Assembly (NCBI GenBank): GCA_964608495.1
Contig: CAZSOQ010000027.1
Coordinates: forward strand, 1-33,365
DNA from: JAKORR01 sp964608495
Lineage (GTDB): Bacteria; Armatimonadota; Zipacnadia; Zipacnadales; FEN-943
DNA: 33,365 bases
Direction: 5' to 3'
Shown here one piece after another: positions 30,208 through 33,365 of this stretch (positions are counted from its first letter, which is position 1; the number at the start of each line of letters is the position of its first letter). A program made the translations under genes and the position numbers. The notes below the pieces were generated by a model. That model saw nothing but the letters and a program-made list of their open reading frames with translations, had not been told where the DNA came from and did not search any database.

Positions 30208-31941
30208 ATGCGCAACGTGAGCCATCGTGAGGCCGCAGGCGTCCTCCTGTGGGCCGCGCTGGTCATCATCCTCGCAGGCGCGCCCTACGTAGTGGCCGTC
30301 GGCTGGGCCGGCGCTGACCAGCAGTTCTCGGGCTTCCTGTGGGGCGTGGACGAGGGCAACGTCTACCTGTCCTGGATCCGCCAGTACAGCGACGGCGCCT
30401 GGTTCGCCGCCAACCAGTTCACCACTCGCTACCAACGCCCTCATTTCCTCAACCTGTTCCTCCTCTCGCTGGGCCGAATGTGCCACTATCTCCACCTGCG
30501 GCCCATCGAGGCCTTCCATCTCGCCCGACTCGCCGGCATCCCCTTTGTCCTCTATGCCTTCTACTGCCTCGTCGCCCACCTCACGGCCCTGCGAGCCGTC
30601 CGCATCAGCGCCCTGCTCCTTGCTTCCCTGGGCTCGGGCTTCGGCTGGGTCTTCACCCTCCTCTCCTACCTGGGCGGCCGTCCCTCCTTCCTGCCGATGG
30701 ACTGCGCCAACGGCTGGCAGGTCATGCCGGAGGCCGTCACCTACCTCACCTTCGTCTTGAATCCCCTCTTCACGTGGTCCATCGGCCTCCTGTGCCTTAC
30801 CCTCCTCTGGGCCTGGCGCGCCCTGGAGAGGCGGAGCGTGGCCCAGGCCGCTCTGGCGGGGCTCCTGCTGCTCCTCCTGGGCAATGTCCACTCCTACGAC
30901 GTCTTCGCGGCCCACGCCGCCATCCTGCTGTGGGTCCTCTACCTCATCGCCCGGCGCGAGCTGTCCCTCGCGGCCGCAGCCAGGCTGTATGGCGTCATCT
31001 TCCTGCTCGGGCTGCCCTCGGTCGTCTGGGCCTGGTACACGGCGCACGCCGACCCCGCCTACATGATGAAGGTCAACACGCCCACGCTCTCGCCGCGGAT
31101 CGTGGACTACGCGGCCGGGTACGGTCTGCTGGGCGTGGCCGCCCTGATGGGCGCCTACACGGCCTGGGTGCTCAGGCCTCGCCATCCTCGCTCCTGGGCT
31201 GTCGTGGGCTGGGCCGCCGCCACGCTCCTCCTGGTCTACGTGCCCGTGAGCTTCCAGCGCAAGATGATCGAGGGGCTGCACCTGGCCCTCAGCTACCTGG
31301 CGGCCCTGGCCGTGGCCTTCGGCCTGCCCTGGCTCGCCGAGGCCCGCTGGAGCAGGCACCTATCGGCCAACGACAGGCACAGGCGCCGGAGTGGCCTCGT
31401 GAGGGTGCTGGTGACCGCCGCGGTGCTCCTGTCGCTGCCATCCAACGTGGTCTTCGTCTACGACACGCTGCAGCACGTCTCGGTGAACTACGCCGACCTG
31501 CGCCACGTGCTCGCGCCCCCGGTGTACCTGACCACCGACGAAGTGCGGGCCCTGCAGTGGCTGGCGCGCCGCACCACCTTCGACGACATCGTCCTGTGCT
31601 CCTCGCTGCTGGGCAACCACGTGCCCGCCTGGTGCCGCGCGCGCGTCTTCAGCGGCCACTGGGCCGAGACGCTGGACTTCGCCCGCACGACGCACACGGT
31701 GGCCGCCTTTTACGCCCCGGGCCTCCTGCCCGAGGCCCGCGAGCGCATCATCACGGACACCGGCGCCACCTTCGTGATCTGGGGCGAGTACGAGGCCCAG
31801 TTGCAGAGGGCCATGCTGGGGCCGGCCGAGAGGGCTGTGGGCGGGCCCGTGCACTACCCCGATCCGCCCGACCGCGATCTCCCCATCCTCACGCCTGCCT
31901 TTGCCTCGGGCGCCACGGTCATCTACCGCGTCGCCCGGTAA
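30208..31941 (+). CDS. Multi-pass membrane protein, GT-C glycosyltransferase-like
   Basis: 577 residues. The ATG at 30208 follows AAGGGAAG (30189-30196); the longer open frame upstream has no homology and overlaps the amidohydrolase gene on the other strand. An N-terminal membrane helix (VLLWAALVIILAGAPYVVAV) is followed by a loop with WGVDEGNVYLSWIRQYSDGA, then about ten more hydrophobic segments and a soluble C-terminal domain from about 440 (TTDEVRALQWLARRTTFDDI onward). The acidic pair in the first periplasmic loop and this topology resemble GT-C fold transferases (GT39/PMT-like or ArnT-like), which use lipid-linked sugars. Sequence motifs are not specific enough to name a family. It is alone on its strand; glycosylation of envelope polymers is the working hypothesis. 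Confidence 0.7.
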   Translation: MRNVSHREAAGVLLWAALVIILAGAPYVVAVGWAGADQQFSGFLWGVDEGNVYLSWIRQYSDGAWFAANQFTTRYQRPHFLNLFLLSLGRMCHYLHLRPIEAFHLARLAGIPFVLYAFYCLVAHLTALRAVRISALLLASLGSGFGWVFTLLSYLGGRPSFLPMDCANGWQVMPEAVTYLTFVLNPLFTWSIGLLCLTLLWAWRALERRSVAQAALAGLLLLLLGNVHSYDVFAAHAAILLWVLYLIARRELSLAAAARLYGVIFLLGLPSVVWAWYTAHADPAYMMKVNTPTLSPRIVDYAAGYGLLGVAALMGAYTAWVLRPRHPRSWAVVGWAAATLLLVYVPVSFQRKMIEGLHLALSYLAALAVAFGLPWLAEARWSRHLSANDRHRRRSGLVRVLVTAAVLLSLPSNVVFVYDTLQHVSVNYADLRHVLAPPVYLTTDEVRALQWLARRTTFDDIVLCSSLLGNHVPAWCRARVFSGHWAETLDFARTTHTVAAFYAPGLLPEARERIITDTGATFVIWGEYEAQLQRAMLGPAERAVGGPVHYPDPPDRDLPILTPAFASGATVIYRVAR

Positions 31942-31982
31942 GCCACGACGCCCGATCCCGGACCTTTCGCTACGCTCCCCGC

Positions 31983-32324
31983 CTAGCTCTCGTCCCCGGA
32001 GGGCTCGTCGTACTGCTCCCACACGGCGTCTATGTTGAACTCGAAGCTCGTCTCGTGGCCGCACCCCTCACACTTCACCCGAAGCACGTCGAGGTGATGC
32101 CTCCCGTCCCGGCTCTCCATCAGCGCCTGGCTCCTGACGCTGTAGGTGCCCCCACAGCGCGGGCAGCGTTGGCCCGCCACATACTCGTACTCCTCGTGCA
32201 CGTTCTGGACGGCCATCGCGCCCCCCCAGGGCCCGGCACTGCCCGCGTCCGCCGCCGGGGTACTGCCCCCACAGCCCACCAGTCGCCTGATCCACGCAAC
32301 CAGTGAACCCACCAGCGACGACAT
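31983..32324 (-). CDS. Small zinc-ribbon protein of unknown function
   Basis: 113 residues. The ATG at 32322-32324 has GGGAGGG 8 bases upstream. The N-terminus (MSSLVGSLVAWIRRLVGCGG) is short and hydrophobic, with a Cys followed by Gly/Ser/Ala-rich sequence; it could be an atypical lipoprotein signal or an amphipathic helix. The C-terminal half has two CxxC knuckles (CPRCGGTYSV, and CEGCGHETSFEFN), a zinc ribbon that in other families binds nucleic acid or proteins. The gene converges with the membrane protein and is 92 bases downstream of the pseudopilin-tail protein on the same strand. I do not recognise a specific family. Confidence 0.7.
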   Translation of the reverse strand: MSSLVGSLVAWIRRLVGCGGSTPAADAGSAGPWGGAMAVQNVHEEYEYVAGQRCPRCGGTYSVRSQALMESRDGRHHLDVLRVKCEGCGHETSFEFNIDAVWEQYDEPSGDES

Positions 32325-32416
32325 GTGTCATTCCCTCCCGGCGACCCCGCAAGCCGCCCACACATGCTAGGGAATCCGCCGGCCCGCCCTGTCGTGCCCC
32401 GGTCAGCCCCCGCCGG

Positions 32417-33346
32417 TCACTGCTGCCCTGGCCCCGGAGGCGCCGTCAGCAGTTCCCGGGCCCGCTCGGGGCTCACCATCTTCACGTGCCCGTCGGCGAA
32501 GCCTACTGTCAACATCCCGTCGTGGACGCCCTCGGCCGGCACGGCGTCCGGCCCACCCACCGGGTTCGGCCCGCCCAGGTTGCTCTCGAAGAATAGGGGC
32601 GTCTCAGCCGGTAGCGGCANNNNNNNNNNGTTCAGCGCGTACCCCACCGGTAGGTCGGTCCGCGACGGGCAGGTGAAGAGCGCGGGGTTCCGCACGTAGG
32701 CCGAAAGCCCCTCACACCACTGCTCGCCCGGAAGGATCTCATCGTGGTCCTGAGCGTACATCAGCGCAGCCAGGCAGATCTGCTTGACGTTGCTGATGCA
32801 CGCGGTGGCGCGAGCCTTGTCCCTGGCGGCCTCCACCACCGGCCCCAGGGCCGCCATTGCGCCCTCGCCCCCCGCGCCCCGGTACCTCAGCCTCCCCTCC
32901 AGCCCCATCGTTGCCAGGTTGATCTTGTAGACCGTCCCGTTCTCGACGATCAGCAGTCTCTCGTCGTGGATCATCGTCACGGGGCTGGCCTTCTGCCCCG
33001 ACATCGCCCGCGTGAGCATCAGCATCCCCATCGCGTCGTCGCCGCCACCGTGCTGCCCCACGAGGAGAGGCAGCATCGCGAGCACCGAGTCGTCGCCCTC
33101 CGCCAGCACGCTGAGGAAGAGCGCGGCCTCCTTCTCGACCCCCATCTCGGCGAACATCTCAGCCCTGGCGCGAATCCGCGCCATCTCGTCCTGCAGCGGC
33201 TCAACCGCCGGGACCGGCTCGCCGGTCTCCACTACCATGGCGGCCGGCTGCTCGGCAACGGCCCGCTGCTCCGCAGCGACGGGCTGCCCCAGACCCACGC
33301 CGGCCACGAGGAACGCCAAGACTACCGGCATGACGAACCTTGCCAA
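32417..33346 (-). CDS. Exported protein with a pseudopilin-type (DUF1559/H-X9-DG) C-terminal region
   Basis: 309 codons, ten bases of which are unknown (32620-32629). The TTG at 33344-33346 is preferred because AAGGAGG lies 8 bases upstream; an in-frame ATG at 33331 is the alternative. A Sec-type signal peptide (MARFVMPVVLAFLVAGVGLG) is followed by a helical domain with no recognised family (about 50-165). Then comes the block EAARDKARATACISNVKQ...LMYAQDHDE (about 172-203), CPSRTDLPVGYALN, and the H-X9-DG motif HDGMLTVGFADGHVKMV. In typical family members this block directly follows the N-terminal pilin helix with its prepilin cleavage site, which is absent here. The protein is probably periplasmic or extracellular, and its role is unknown. 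Confidence 0.8.
   Translation of the reverse strand: MARFVMPVVLAFLVAGVGLGQPVAAEQRAVAEQPAAMVVETGEPVPAVEPLQDEMARIRARAEMFAEMGVEKEAALFLSVLAEGDDSVLAMLPLLVGQHGGGDDAMGMLMLTRAMSGQKASPVTMIHDERLLIVENGTVYKINLATMGLEGRLRYRGAGGEGAMAALGPVVEAARDKARATACISNVKQICLAALMYAQDHDEILPGEQWCEGLSAYVRNPALFTCPSRTDLPVGYALNXXXXPLPAETPLFFESNLGGPNPVGGPDAVPAEGVHDGMLTVGFADGHVKMVSPERARELLTAPPGPGQQ
32620..32629. other. Assembly gap (10 N)
   Basis: Ten undetermined bases lie inside the pseudopilin-tail gene. The reading frame continues correctly on both sides, so the gap length happens to preserve the frame, but four residues are unknown and the true gap size is not certain. Confidence 0.99.
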
Positions 33347-33365
33347 TCTCCTCGCCTCCTTGCCC

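Noticed and set aside
1..33365. CRISPR arrays, tRNA or rRNA genes, transposases and phage genes
   Set aside because: No repeat-spacer structure, cloverleaf-like sequence, transposase motif or phage protein was seen on either strand by reading; weak or degenerate copies could be missed.

Overview
The window is a GC-rich (roughly 70%) bacterial chromosomal segment with an internal run of ten Ns at 32620-32629, so it looks like a draft or metagenome-assembled contig. Several features point to a Gram-negative lineage of the Armatimonadota/Planctomycetota kind: an exported protein carrying the pseudopilin 'KARATACISN...YAQDHDE' block and an H-X9-DG tail, a dockerin-type exported protein, a DUF2330 protein, a WbsX/GH99-like glycosidase, a neutral-ceramidase-like protein and a sulfatase-fold enzyme. 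Armatimonadota is my best guess, at low confidence. No tRNA, rRNA, CRISPR array, insertion sequence or phage gene was seen.

Layout. 1-6465: a leftward neutral-ceramidase-like fragment at the edge, then a rightward block with queA-tgt (queuosine tRNA modification), a DUF2330 exported protein, a GH99-like protein with a C-terminal carbohydrate-binding-like domain, and a glycerophosphodiester phosphodiesterase. 6488-11924: a leftward, tightly packed operon galT - soluble PAS/GAF histidine kinase - single-domain response regulator - glgC, which ties a two-component system to sugar-nucleotide and glycogen metabolism. 12302-13729: a rightward alkaline-phosphatase/sulfatase-superfamily enzyme with Thr where sulfatases have the formylglycine Cys/Ser. 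13759-15393: a leftward three-gene cassette with overlapping reading frames (TIGR04255-like protein, unknown 154-aa protein, HEPN protein). This is the most system-like accessory element in the window and a candidate toxin-antitoxin or defence module. 15522-18422: serS (leftward) and a divergent CaCA-type cation antiporter with a good sigma-70 promoter. 18439-21619: leftward recF - dciA-like (DUF721) - rtcB.

21792-24045: a leftward exported dockerin protein that appears to be split by a single-base frameshift. 24323-29909: leftward alpha/beta hydrolase, a Wzc-like tyrosine autokinase (BY-kinase) ending in a ten-tyrosine run, a PfkB sugar kinase and an amidohydrolase. 30208-31941: a rightward multi-pass membrane protein resembling GT-C glycosyltransferases. 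31983-33346: a leftward zinc-ribbon protein and the exported pseudopilin-tail protein.

Most of the segment is housekeeping plus carbohydrate and envelope metabolism. The parts that deserve follow-up are the overlapping TIGR04255/unknown/HEPN cassette, the Thr-type sulfatase homologue, the sensor-kinase operon between galT and glgC, and the pseudopilin block grafted onto a soluble exported protein.
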